From NCBI GenBank assembly GCA_002494885.1, contig DACV01000007.1:152256-216255 (forward strand): DNA of 64,000 nucleotides, read 5' to 3'. Positions 26,358-35,171 of the stretch are shown here, piece after piece. Position numbers and translations under genes: made by a program. How positions within the stretch are numbered: the first letter of the stretch is position 1; each line of letters begins with the position of its first letter. This stretch comes from Methanobacterium sp. UBA44. Lineage in GTDB: Archaea; Methanobacteriota; Methanobacteria; Methanobacteriales; Methanobacteriaceae. Under the pieces are notes generated by a model. The model saw nothing but the letters and a program-made list of their open reading frames with translations, searched no databases and was not told where the DNA came from.

Positions 26358-27455
26358 TTAGTATATAGTGTTTCTTTGAGCTGGAACCCTTCCAATATCT
26401 CTTATAACTCTTTCTAACTCACTTGGAGGAGTATAAACTCCATGAGTAGCCCCAGCAGATCTTGATATATTTTCTTCTCCTAAAGTGCCCCCAAGATCGT
26501 TTGTACCTGCCATAAGACAGATTTGAGCAAATTTAAATCCAAGTTTAACCCATGAAACCTGTATATTTTTTATTAAATCACGAAACATCAATCTTGAAAC
26601 TGCATAAAGTTTTAAATCCTCTGCTCCAGTAGTTCCGGCTTTAGAAATTCCCTGCTTAAATATTGGAGCATTTTTATGCATGAAACTCAAGGGCACAAAT
26701 TCTGTGAATCCGCCTGTTTTTTTCTGTATATTCCTCAAAATCTCAAGATGTTCAACTCTATGGAATATATTTTCAATATGACCGTACATCATGGTGCATG
26801 TTGTTGGAATCCCTGTTTTATGGGCTGTTTCAACTACATCAACCCATTGATCTGTTTGAAGCTTTCCATTGCATATAACATTCCTTACTTCATCATTCAA
26901 TATTTCAGCAGCAGTTCCAGGCATTGAACCAAGTCCAGCCTCCTTTAACATTTCAAGAGTCTCTTTTATCGAGAGTTCAGACTTTGAAGCCCCATAAAAT
27001 ATTTCCATAGGCGAAAACGCGTGAATATGAACCTCTGGAACTTCCTCTTTAACTTTGAGGAGTATTTTTTCATAAAAATATGCATCAATATCTGGGTGAA
27101 GACCTCCCTGTATACATATTTCGATGGCACCATCATTAAAAGCCTTTTTAGTCCTTCTTACTATTTCATCAACTGTTAAAAAGTATGCTCTTTCATCAGA
27201 TGGATTTTTTTTAAATGCACAGAAGCCACAGCTTCCTGTACAGATATCTGTAAAATTAATGTTCCAGTTTTGAATAAATGTAACTTTATTTCCAACTAAT
27301 TTTTCCCTGAGCAGGTCTGCAGTTATGATTAATGCTTGAAGTTCTTTTCCCTGGACTTTCATTAGTTCTTCGGCTTCTTCTACCGAAATTTCACTTTCAA
27401 TACTTTTTTCAAGTATATCCTGTATCTCTGGATCAATGTTCAAATAATTAAACAT
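26358..27455 (-). CDS. cofH: FO synthase subunit 2 (CofH)
   Basis: 365 residues, a radical SAM enzyme. The cluster motif is CTGSCGFCAF near residue 72. CofH adds the hydroxybenzyl group from tyrosine to 5-amino-6-ribitylaminouracil, giving the intermediate that CofG closes to FO, the chromophore of F420. The INFTDIC start of the motif, the full length and the C-terminal GGTLGEENISRSAGA loop fit CofH rather than CofG. cofG is not in this window. It is convergent with the cyclophilin-like gene. Confidence 0.88.
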   Translation of the reverse strand: MFNYLNIDPEIQDILEKSIESEISVEEAEELMKVQGKELQALIITADLLREKLVGNKVTFIQNWNINFTDICTGSCGFCAFKKNPSDERAYFLTVDEIVRRTKKAFNDGAIEICIQGGLHPDIDAYFYEKILLKVKEEVPEVHIHAFSPMEIFYGASKSELSIKETLEMLKEAGLGSMPGTAAEILNDEVRNVICNGKLQTDQWVDVVETAHKTGIPTTCTMMYGHIENIFHRVEHLEILRNIQKKTGGFTEFVPLSFMHKNAPIFKQGISKAGTTGAEDLKLYAVSRLMFRDLIKNIQVSWVKLGFKFAQICLMAGTNDLGGTLGEENISRSAGATHGVYTPPSELERVIRDIGRVPAQRNTIY

Positions 27456-27736
27456 GCGATTTCATATTAGTCTCTCTTATCTTAAAAGTTTTGGTCAGAT
27501 TAAATAATGACTTTCAAACATTGAGACATCTTTAATGTAATGTAAACTTATAAGTTAGAGGATAAAGCCATAATTCATTAACTACAATATTCTATTAATG
27601 ATGTGTCATCTTATTTTATTTCAATATATGATATACTCATTTACCAAATCAGTATGGAGATTATCATAGCCAAACATTTGATTAAAATAGATAAATTTAA
27701 ATATTATGGTTGCATAGCTTAAACTGGAGGTGAAAT

Positions 27737-27944
<208 letters not shown>

Positions 27945-28178
27945 TTTTATTTTTTTCATTTTATTTATTAATAAAAAATATTTATTTTAATTTTGTCTTA
28001 CTATTAAACTAATCCGTTCGTAAATATTAATAATATAATTTATTTAGACGAATAAAGCTCATATTAACTTTTAAATTTTGATGCATGCCCACTAAAGCTA
28101 ATATAAATAGTAAAAAATAAATAGATAGGACTGACAAAATAAACTACGTAATATTATATTTTTTAAGGAGGCTATTAA

Positions 28179-28670
28179 ATGAGCACAATGGATAATTTAA
28201 AAGAAGCATTTGCCGGAGAATCAATGGCAAACAGAAAATACTTAGCTTTTGCTAAAAAAGCTGATGAAGAAGGATTTTTACAGGTTGCAAGATTATTTAG
28301 GGCTGCAGCTTATGCTGAAACTGTACATGCACACAACCACCTGCAATTCATGGATGGAATTAAAAGTACTGAAGAAAATCTCAAAGAAGCAATCGAAGGA
28401 GAAGTTGAAGAATTTACAGAAATGTACCCTAAATTTATAGAATTAGCTAAAGAAGAGGGTGAAAAGGGTGCTCTTTGGAGTTTTGATGTGGCAAATCAGG
28501 TAGAAGAAATCCATGCTGGACTATACAAAGAAGCATTAGATAAACTGGGCGAAAACGTTGAAACATTCTATTATGTGTGCAATTTCTGTGGAAACACCAT
28601 AGAAAAAGAAGCGCCTGAAATATGTTCAGTTTGTGGAGCACCTAAAAAAGAGTTTAAAAAAATTGAATAA
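28179..28670 (+). CDS. rbr: Rubrerythrin
   Basis: 163 residues. The N-terminal di-iron ferritin-like bundle has Glu ligands in FAGESMANRKY and AYAETVHAHNH, and in the helices with FTEMYPKFIELA and VEEIHAGLY. The C-terminus is a rubredoxin-type CNFCG, CSVCG iron site. It reduces hydrogen peroxide and protects the anaerobe from oxygen. GGAGG with seven bases to the ATG marks a good start. It stands alone. Confidence 0.94.
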   Translation: MSTMDNLKEAFAGESMANRKYLAFAKKADEEGFLQVARLFRAAAYAETVHAHNHLQFMDGIKSTEENLKEAIEGEVEEFTEMYPKFIELAKEEGEKGALWSFDVANQVEEIHAGLYKEALDKLGENVETFYYVCNFCGNTIEKEAPEICSVCGAPKKEFKKIE

Positions 28671-28734
28671 TAAGTTATTCTAAACTATTTTTATTTTTCT
28701 AATTCCTAAAAAGAAAATAGGAATAAAAATATTT

Positions 28735-30597
28735 TTATTTTCCTATAAGTCTAAGTCCTGTTATTGCTGCTGTGTTGGTGTCAAGCGCTCTTAAATCATC
28801 TGGAGAAAAGTTACGGATGTCATTATGACCAGCGAGTTGTGCCAGCATTTTTGTTTCTTCTGTCATAGATTTAATGTAATTTCCAACTCTTTCTGCAGCT
28901 ATGTTAACATCCATTCTTTCTCTTAGAATCGGATCTTGAGTTGCGACTCCTACAGGACATTTTCCAGTGTAGCACATACGGCAGGCACGGCATCCTGCAG
29001 CTATCATTGCTCCAGTACCAATGTAGGCTGCATCAGCACCCATAGCCATGGCTTTAGCTACATCAGCTCCACTTCTTATTCCTCCAGTGATGATAAGGTC
29101 TATTTCATCCTTCATACCCATTTCTTCAAGGGAGTTTACAGCCTGAGCAAGTGAAGCGAGTGTTGGAACTCCTGTATGTTCAATAACTACTTCAGGAGCT
29201 GCTCCTGTTCCACCTTCCATACCATCGACTGAAATTATATCGGCTCCTACCTCTGCAGCAATTCTAACATCTTCATCAACTCTTCCTGGCCCTAATTTAA
29301 CTATTATTGGAACGCGCCAGTCAGTTACTTCCCTTATGAGTTCGATATGCTTGGCAAGATCACCATCTTTAGTTGCATCCAGGAATCTACATGGGCTTAA
29401 TGCATCAGTCCCAATAGGTATACCTCTAATTTGAGCTACCTCAGGGCTGACTTTCTCTGCAAGAAGGTGTCCTCCCATTCCTGGTTTCGCTCCCTGACCT
29501 ATTTTAACTTCAATTGCATCTCCTGCATTTAAATAATCTGTTGAAACACCGAATCTTCCTGATGAGTACTGAACAACAAGTTTATCTGCTTCTTCCCTTT
29601 CTTCTGGAAGCATTCCACCCTCACCTGTGTTAGCTGCTGATCCAACCATCGCCGTACCTTTGGCAAAGGCCACTTTACATTCTTTACTCAATGCACCAAA
29701 TGACATTCCAGCAATTAAGACTGGTGTATCTAAAACAAGTGGTTCTTCTGCATATCTTGTTCCGAGAACTACTCCTGTGTTACAAGCTTCTCTGTATTTA
29801 TCCACTGGAGCAATTGACGCCTGAGCTGGTAATATTATAATATCGTCGAAGTTTGGAAGGCGTCTTTCAGTTCCAAAACCTCTTAATACATATTTTCCTG
29901 CTTTGGATGTGAATCGTATGTCTGCAATGGTTCTTGGATCCCAGATGCTTCCTGCACCGCTTGGTATTAAAACAGGGCATGCTGCAAAACATGATCCACA
30001 CATTATACATCTTGATTTATCGATTTCTGCATGATTATCTACTATTTGAATTGCATCTGTTGGACAGACAATTTCACATGTTCCACAAAATACACAGAGA
30101 CCCTGTGTGGCATTTGCAAGGTCTGAAGAATCATAAGGAACTAACGCTGAGTTTGGTGATGATGATCCACCTATTTCGAATCCTTGCTGGATTCCTGTGG
30201 CTACATCCTTTACATCTACCGCTTTTAAGCATTTATGTTCACATACTTCAACACATGCAAGTTTTCCGCCATTGGATTCAGCACATTGTTGTTCACATTT
30301 TAACATCAGGTCTTCAGTGTAAGTTATACTTCCAATAGGACACATTAAGACACATAATCTGCATCCAATACATTTATCCTGGTCAATTTTCACAACACCA
30401 TTTTCGCGATATATTGCGTCTCTAAAGCATCCTTTAATACATGAGGGATTTATGCACTGTTGACAGACAGTTGCCTGAAATCCCTTGGTCATTTTATGTA
30501 AAAATAATGCGCTCTCATTGTTAACTTTACTGCAAGCTTCTATACACTCATTACATCCATCACAATCTTCTGGATTTGTTAAAAGAATTTGTTTCAT
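28735..30597 (-). CDS. gltB: Archaeal glutamate synthase, FMN/Fe-S subunit
   Basis: 620 residues. The N-terminal 220 are a polyferredoxin-like stretch with many cysteine clusters (CDGCNECIEAC, CIGCRLCVLMCP, CVFCGTCEIVCP, CIMCGSCFAACP). The rest is the FMN-binding barrel of glutamate synthase (GGHLLAEKVSPEVAQIRGI, then ITGGIRSGADVAKAMAMGADAAYIGTGA), ending with a cysteine-rich CRACRMCYTGKC loop. It makes glutamate from 2-oxoglutarate and ammonia. Its start overlaps the stop of the GXGXG gene by four bases (ATGA). The glutaminase subunit is not in the visible operon. Confidence 0.9.
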   Translation of the reverse strand: MKQILLTNPEDCDGCNECIEACSKVNNESALFLHKMTKGFQATVCQQCINPSCIKGCFRDAIYRENGVVKIDQDKCIGCRLCVLMCPIGSITYTEDLMLKCEQQCAESNGGKLACVEVCEHKCLKAVDVKDVATGIQQGFEIGGSSSPNSALVPYDSSDLANATQGLCVFCGTCEIVCPTDAIQIVDNHAEIDKSRCIMCGSCFAACPVLIPSGAGSIWDPRTIADIRFTSKAGKYVLRGFGTERRLPNFDDIIILPAQASIAPVDKYREACNTGVVLGTRYAEEPLVLDTPVLIAGMSFGALSKECKVAFAKGTAMVGSAANTGEGGMLPEEREEADKLVVQYSSGRFGVSTDYLNAGDAIEVKIGQGAKPGMGGHLLAEKVSPEVAQIRGIPIGTDALSPCRFLDATKDGDLAKHIELIREVTDWRVPIIVKLGPGRVDEDVRIAAEVGADIISVDGMEGGTGAAPEVVIEHTGVPTLASLAQAVNSLEEMGMKDEIDLIITGGIRSGADVAKAMAMGADAAYIGTGAMIAAGCRACRMCYTGKCPVGVATQDPILRERMDVNIAAERVGNYIKSMTEETKMLAQLAGHNDIRNFSPDDLRALDTNTAAITGLRLIGK

Positions 30598-31265
30598 TTT
30601 TGATCCCCGTAAAATGGTCTTAATTTTTTAGGTTCCAGTTTAGTGAAATTACTGATATGTGCTTCTATTTTATAAGTATCAAAGATTTCTTTAAGTTTAT
30701 TTTTATCATCAGAATCTAATTCACGCGCTTCAGCATTTGTACCGGTTTCATAGGTTCCTCCAACGTAAATGGAACCTCCAATCATCCAGTCCCCAGTATC
30801 AATTCCTGCGTTACCAGTAACAATAATATCACCACTAAGCATGTAAAGACCGGCTAAATTTCCAATATTCCCATCAATTACCAGTATTCCCCCTTTATTC
30901 AGTTGCCCTATGCCATTTCCTGCATTTCCATGGACAATTATTGTTCCTGCATAGGTTCCAAAGCCAACTCCATCTTCTGCTGAACCATTAACTATTATTT
31001 CTCCACCTGTCATGTTATTTCCAACATAACGGCCGGCATTACCATCAATTTCTATTTTTGCGCCATCAGTTAATGCGCCTACAAAATCTCCAACATCACC
31101 TTTTAAAGTTATACTAACTCCTTCTTTAAGCCCAACGGCTATAGAATCTAACTTTTTAGGGATTTTAACCTCTATAAGATTGCTATCATTAGCTATTTCC
31201 TTTTTTATTCCGGTGTTCACTTGACGTGTGGATATTTCTTCATTGGATATCAATTCTTCGGTCAT
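30594..31265 (-). CDS. Glutamate synthase GXGXG-domain subunit
   Basis: 223 residues, mainly a right-handed beta helix of G-x-x-G-x-x-x-x-G turns (GDVGDFVGALTDG, GNAGRYVGNNMTGG, GSAEDGVGFGTYAG, GNAGNGIGQLNKGG). This is the C-terminal domain of bacterial GltB, which in archaea is a separate subunit; FwdC shares the fold. It precedes the FMN subunit and overlaps it by four bases, so they are translationally coupled. The start has AGGAG two bases before the ATG, with a second, better spaced GGAGG. Confidence 0.9.
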   Translation of the reverse strand: MTEELISNEEISTRQVNTGIKKEIANDSNLIEVKIPKKLDSIAVGLKEGVSITLKGDVGDFVGALTDGAKIEIDGNAGRYVGNNMTGGEIIVNGSAEDGVGFGTYAGTIIVHGNAGNGIGQLNKGGILVIDGNIGNLAGLYMLSGDIIVTGNAGIDTGDWMIGGSIYVGGTYETGTNAEARELDSDDKNKLKEIFDTYKIEAHISNFTKLEPKKLRPFYGDQK

Positions 31266-31428
31266 TTCTCCTGTTCCTCCATTTATTATCCATTTTTTAT
31301 TAGATAAATTAAGAGTACTTAATAAACCTTGTTATCTATATAACTTTTATTATAGAACATTCAATATTGAAGTGAGAATAATATGTTATTCAAATACTAT
31401 AAATTAAAATTTAATTTAAGGTGAACCC

Positions 31429-31977
31429 ATGAGAACCCTGATAACTAACCTTAAAGGACAATGTCTGTTTAATGTATCGATGAAGACCCAGGTTGAAGGC
31501 TTAATTTTACTTAGTGATAAACATCATAGAAAAACCGAGCTTGATAAATTCATCAAAGGTGGAGAAATTATAATAGACACTGAAGATCCAGTAGAAATTT
31601 GTGAAAAAATTGCTGAAATAATAAATGGAGCTAAAAAGCACGGGGAAATTTTTATTGCATGCGGAGGGGATGGTCTTGGTTATTTAATCAACTTCGTAGC
31701 AAATAAAGAAGGTGTTAATGCTATTTTTACCTGTTATAATGAGAAAATAATAAGAATTCCCGTTTTAAAATTAGATTTATCCAAAACAAGGTTAAATATC
31801 CTGAAATTTTTATCTTCTGAAGATTTAACTGCTATGGAGATAGGAGAAAAAGCAAATATATCCCGTGCAATGGTCTATAAACATTTAGCTGGACTCATGG
31901 ACATGGGACTGGTGGAAAAATCAAGATTCTTTGAAAAATTCGCTATTACTGAAGCTGGAAAGGTAGCAGTAATATAA
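31429..31977 (+). CDS. Winged-helix transcriptional regulator with N-terminal Rossmann-like (CARF-like) domain
   Basis: 182 residues. The N-terminal 110 alternate strands and helices (TLITNLKGQCLFN, EIFIACGGDGLGYLINFV, VNAIFTCYN) like the CARF domain of Csa3, though identity is uncertain. The C-terminal 70 form an HTH of MarR/ArsR type (DLTAMEIGEKANISRAMVYKHLAGLMDMGLV). It is divergent from the glutamate synthase genes with a 163-base gap, so it may regulate them, perhaps by sensing a nucleotide. GGTGA seven bases before the ATG marks the start. No CRISPR locus is visible. Confidence 0.65.
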   Translation: MRTLITNLKGQCLFNVSMKTQVEGLILLSDKHHRKTELDKFIKGGEIIIDTEDPVEICEKIAEIINGAKKHGEIFIACGGDGLGYLINFVANKEGVNAIFTCYNEKIIRIPVLKLDLSKTRLNILKFLSSEDLTAMEIGEKANISRAMVYKHLAGLMDMGLVEKSRFFEKFAITEAGKVAVI

Positions 31978-32031
31978 AACAGTGATTTAAAATAAGGATT
32001 AAAGAGTATATTTTTATGTAAAATAAGATTA

Positions 32032-32232
32032 TCATTCCATTGGATATTCAATACGGAGTTTATATCCTGCTTTTTCACTAATTAAAACTGTTCCAGGAAT
32101 AAATTGATTTTCATATTCTTGTACAATTTTGAACATATTTTCATAAGATTCATATTTATTTTCTACAAGTCCCTTCTTTACAAGGATCATATATCTCATC
32201 TTTACGATTTCATCTTTTAATTTTTCCATCAT
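32032..32232 (-). CDS. Small hypothetical protein
   Basis: 66 residues, charged, with a long helix then two strands. Not recognised. GGTGAT directly precedes the two possible ATG codons (32232 and 32229). It converges with the regulator gene, whose stop is 52 bases away. The ribosome site supports it, but the size keeps confidence modest. Confidence 0.45.
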   Translation of the reverse strand: MMEKLKDEIVKMRYMILVKKGLVENKYESYENMFKIVQEYENQFIPGTVLISEKAGYKLRIEYPME

Positions 32233-32570
32233 ATCACCTGATTACCACAACATTGTTAACTAAATGTTAAAATATTGTAACCATAATAATAAAGTATCGA
32301 AACTACTATATAAATATTTACAATTATTTGACTGGAAAATTAGTTTTTTTCTATTATTATATCCTGAATACATGAACATAATGTTTTATTTTATCTAATT
32401 AAATAAACATTACTTATAAAAATATTTAATATATAAACTAAATTATAATAATTACCTTATTTTATTTTAATAATTGGTTAAATGTCTAAAAAAGATATAC
32501 ATATACTGATAAAAACCATATATTTATATACATTGTTTATTTAATATAAAATTGAAAAAAGTTTAATAAG
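32233..32570. other. AT-rich intergenic region, no gene seen
   Basis: About 340 bases between divergent small genes, with poly-A/T stretches and TATA-like elements such as TTATATAC around 32522-32530. No RNA or repeat identified. Confidence 0.4.
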
Positions 32571-32578
32571 GGATATTA

Positions 32579-32995
32579 ATGTATACAAAAATTAGAAATA
32601 TGCCAGCCGGAGTTTCGGGAAAAACTGTGAAATCTGTTGTTGAAACGCTTCAAAAAGAGGGTTACAGCGTAAAAACAAATTTACAGAGATACCCCAATCA
32701 AATTTTTGGAAGCATTCCCATAAAATTTGGTAAATATACTCCAGATATATTTGCATTTCGTGGAATAAATGATATTTTAGTGGTAGAATTTGAAAATTGT
32801 ATCGATATTAAGTCTCATGAATGCGAAAATAAATGGAAGATGCTTGCATCCAAATCCTGCTTCAATCTTCATATTATAGTCCCTTCCTGCTGTAAAGAAA
32901 AGGCAAATTTAAAAAGCAGAATAAAAAACATTCCAGTTACAATTCACAGTATAAACGATTGGGAAAATTCACTTATCATGGATATGTCTAAATAA
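32579..32995 (+). CDS. Small hypothetical protein, possible PD-(D/E)XK-like fold
   Basis: 138 residues. The centre has the strand-turn-strand pattern TPDIFAFRGINDILVVEFENC, which resembles a PD-(D/E)XK core: Asp in TPD, then Glu-x-Glu where Glu-x-Lys is usual. Other archaeal nuclease-fold proteins also have E-x-E here, but activity is uncertain. Four cysteines are scattered. A GGGAT site precedes the ATG. Its 3' end abuts the convergent 84-residue gene. Confidence 0.45.
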   Translation: MYTKIRNMPAGVSGKTVKSVVETLQKEGYSVKTNLQRYPNQIFGSIPIKFGKYTPDIFAFRGINDILVVEFENCIDIKSHECENKWKMLASKSCFNLHIIVPSCCKEKANLKSRIKNIPVTIHSINDWENSLIMDMSK

Positions 32996-32996
32996 A

Positions 32997-33251
32997 TTAA
33001 CCTCTTTTATTTTTAAAAGAATAAAACAACTCAAAGAGTTCATTTTCATCAATCTCTTCAAATGTTAATTGAAGGATGTATTTATCTTCATCTTCTTCAA
33101 CAATAAGAGCAACTGGAGATATATTTATTAAATTAAAACCTTGAAAAAAAGTCGAAATCTCTAAAACGGGGTAAATTACTCTTTTTTCAACTTCAAAAGG
33201 TTTTAATATCGTCCTTTTTACTTCAAATTTGTTGAAAGGATTGGCATCCAT
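32997..33251 (-). CDS. Small hypothetical protein downstream of DUF2953 gene
   Basis: 84 residues, acidic beta-rich C-terminus (YILQLTFEEIDENELFELFYSF). Not recognised. It starts four bases after the DUF2953 stop in the same direction and is likely part of the GerW/DUF2953 operon. GAGATGAAACA precedes the ATG. Confidence 0.5.
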   Translation of the reverse strand: MDANPFNKFEVKRTILKPFEVEKRVIYPVLEISTFFQGFNLINISPVALIVEEDEDKYILQLTFEEIDENELFELFYSFKNKRG

Positions 33252-33255
33252 TGTT

Positions 33256-33849
33256 TCATCTCATTTTTCTAAGCTCATTTAAAAGGGATCTCACTGGTTT
33301 TTTAGCTATAGCCCTCAATGATTCAAATATTATCCAGAAAAGCCTTAACTTAATTTTTAAGGTTATTTCGGTTTCTATCATTTCTTTTTGGAAATCAGGC
33401 TCTATTAATAAATTGATATATGGAAAAACCTTTAATAAAGCCTCCAAAGACCATAAATGGCCGCAAGTTTTTACAGTATCTACAGGACTTCCAAGTCCTA
33501 TAATTGCCCTAATATATATCTGCTCTATTTTAACAGATTTCAGGAAAGCTTTGAAAATTTTAATTATATGGGGGAGTGATTCCCAAAATAAAGAAATTAT
33601 CCGGGTAATTTTTTTTAAATTAAGTTCTTTGTTTTTTTCTTCTATTTTTCCTTCCTTTTTTATATCCTTTGGAGTTTTTTCAGATTTAATTTCTCTTTTA
33701 ACTAATTTAATTTTCATCCAGGTAATTTTAAAATATCCATCTACCTTAAATCCATGATTAGTTAAATTAAGATAAATATTAAATGGAACCACCAGAATAC
33801 ATGCTAAAATCAGTATTATAATTAATATAATGGCGGTCGCAAGGATCAA
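33256..33849 (-). CDS. DUF2953 family membrane protein (YtfI-like)
   Basis: 197 residues. One N-terminal membrane anchor (ATAIILIIILILACILVV) precedes a soluble domain with the FKVDGYFKITWMKIKL strand typical of DUF2953, a charged linker and a helical tail. In Bacillus, YtfI (DUF2953) lies next to YtfJ/GerW, and the same neighbour is found here, so the pair acts together in some envelope process. Start is TTG preceded by GTGATC. It follows the GerW gene by 40 bases. Confidence 0.75.
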   Translation of the reverse strand: MILATAIILIIILILACILVVPFNIYLNLTNHGFKVDGYFKITWMKIKLVKREIKSEKTPKDIKKEGKIEEKNKELNLKKITRIISLFWESLPHIIKIFKAFLKSVKIEQIYIRAIIGLGSPVDTVKTCGHLWSLEALLKVFPYINLLIEPDFQKEMIETEITLKIKLRLFWIIFESLRAIAKKPVRSLLNELRKMR

Positions 33850-33889
33850 TTTAGATCACTTCAAAAAAAATAGAGATAAAAGAACTATT

Positions 33890-34297
33890 TTATTCTATCT
33901 CTTCTTTTTCTTCCTTTTTAGTTAAATCTTTGACAGTTTCCTTACTTTCCTTCATAAGATCAATTACTGCAGGTACTGCTTCAGAAATAGCACGACTTAT
34001 AGGATTTGGAGGTGTTAAATGCATTATTCTTACGCCTTCAGGGCCTGAAACTCCTTTAAATACTACTACCATAGCTATTGGTTCCATACCAGCACCTCCA
34101 CCGGCACCACTTGCCTGACCTCCTCCCTGATTTCCAGGACCTTTACCTTCTCCACTCCCTGCACCAAATGCCATCCCAAATTTAGTAATGGGGATGAGAA
34201 GTTTGTCTTCAGTCTCTATTGTTTCACCTATTACATTATCTGTGGCTAAAACCTTTAATAGTTCCTCTACAGTCGTTTTTATTGGCTCTACATCCAT
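33890..34297 (-). CDS. GerW (YtfJ) family sporulation-type protein
   Basis: 135 residues. The N-terminus (VEELLKVLATDNVIGETIETEDKLLIPI), the glycine-rich centre with GAGSGEGKG and GGGQASGAGGGAG, and the strand PIAMVVVFKG identify the GerW/YtfJ family. In Bacillus it is needed for germination or sporulation, but this archaeon has no sporulation, so the role must differ. GGGAG seven bases before the ATG. It leads a three-gene operon with DUF2953 and a small unknown protein. Confidence 0.8.
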   Translation of the reverse strand: MDVEPIKTTVEELLKVLATDNVIGETIETEDKLLIPITKFGMAFGAGSGEGKGPGNQGGGQASGAGGGAGMEPIAMVVVFKGVSGPEGVRIMHLTPPNPISRAISEAVPAVIDLMKESKETVKDLTKKEEKEEIE

Positions 34298-34600
34298 ATT
34301 ATTACTCCCTAATAAGACTTTTACAAGTATATACTTAATTTAATACTATATAAAAATAATGAATTGTTTTTGAGTTTAATTAGACGTTAAATTGATTTAT
34401 AATTGGTTTAAATGGAGGAAAACATTCTGATTAATTTATTATTTTCATTATTAACTTTTTGTATTTATATACATCATGGATATCATCATATCTTTAATAG
34501 AACTACAGATAAACAGATTTATAATTTTGAGATCAGAATTATTAAAAGTTAAAAATAATCATCCATTTCCTATTTTTTCAAAAATTATTTAGTAAATAAG
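34298..34600. other. Intergenic region between GerW gene and tRNA pair
   Basis: About 300 AT-rich bases with the gerW promoter on the minus strand. No other gene is seen. Confidence 0.4.
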
Positions 34601-34604
34601 GGAA

Positions 34605-34618
34605 AAGGTTATATATGA
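34605..34618 (+). promoter_or_regulatory. TATA box of the tRNA-Val/tRNA-Phe unit
   Basis: AAAGGTTATATATG at 34605-34618: a purine BRE-like stretch then TTATATAT, roughly 32 bases before the first base of tRNA-Val. It would drive both tRNA genes. Confidence 0.6.
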
Positions 34619-34645
34619 ATTCATTTATAATCAAATACTCCAGAC

Positions 34646-34717
<72 letters not shown>

Positions 34718-34720
34718 TAT

Positions 34721-34796
<76 letters not shown>

Positions 34797-34914
34797 ATTT
34801 TTTAACTAAATTAGTTCCATTTTTCAAAATTATTTTCCTCTAAATTAACAGTTTTTTTAAGTTACAATAAAAAGATTTAACATCTAAAAATTAATATTAT
34901 TTTATTGAAAGGCA

Positions 34915-35112
34915 ATGACTAAAAAAACATTCTGTCCACGTTGTGGTTGGCATAAAATAAAATATGAGCAAATTTATGAAGGTTCTGGCACATGGAAATG
35001 CCATCACTGTGGATATGAAGGTTCAATAGTAGTTGAAGATGGAAACCTTGAAAAAAACATTAGAGAAGCCAAAAAGATGGAAAAACTCTCTAAAAAGCTC
35101 TCAAAACCATAG
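34915..35112 (+). CDS. Small zinc-ribbon protein
   Basis: 65 residues. A CPRCGW...CHHCGYEG zinc ribbon occupies residues 8-36, followed by a lysine-rich helical tail (NIREAKKMEKLSKKLSKP). It could bind nucleic acid, but no role is known. Its stop codon lies in the first hairpin of the repeat at 35102. GAAAGG lies two bases before the ATG, closer than usual here. Confidence 0.6.
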   Translation: MTKKTFCPRCGWHKIKYEQIYEGSGTWKCHHCGYEGSIVVEDGNLEKNIREAKKMEKLSKKLSKP

Positions 35113-35167
35113 GTTTTGGAGTGCAAAACGAAGTTTTGCTAGCTTATCTGGAGAAGATGATTCTCCA
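35102..35167. repeat. Cluster of three short-loop hairpins (dispersed element, copy 2)
   Basis: CAAAACC, loop ATA, GGTTTTG (35102-35118); GCAAAAC, loop GAA, GTTTTGC (35123-35139); TGGAGAA, loop GATGA, TTCTCCA (35149-35167). The first hairpin contains the TAG stop of the zinc-ribbon gene in its loop and stem. The ATA and GAA triloops and the AGC spacer also occur in the copy at 3613. It lies between two convergent genes and may act as a terminator. Confidence 0.75.
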
Positions 35168-35171
35168 TGTA

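Noticed and set aside
31429..31977. Csa3 CRISPR regulator
   Set aside because: The domain order resembles Csa3, but no CRISPR array or cas gene is in the window and the neighbour is glutamate synthase.
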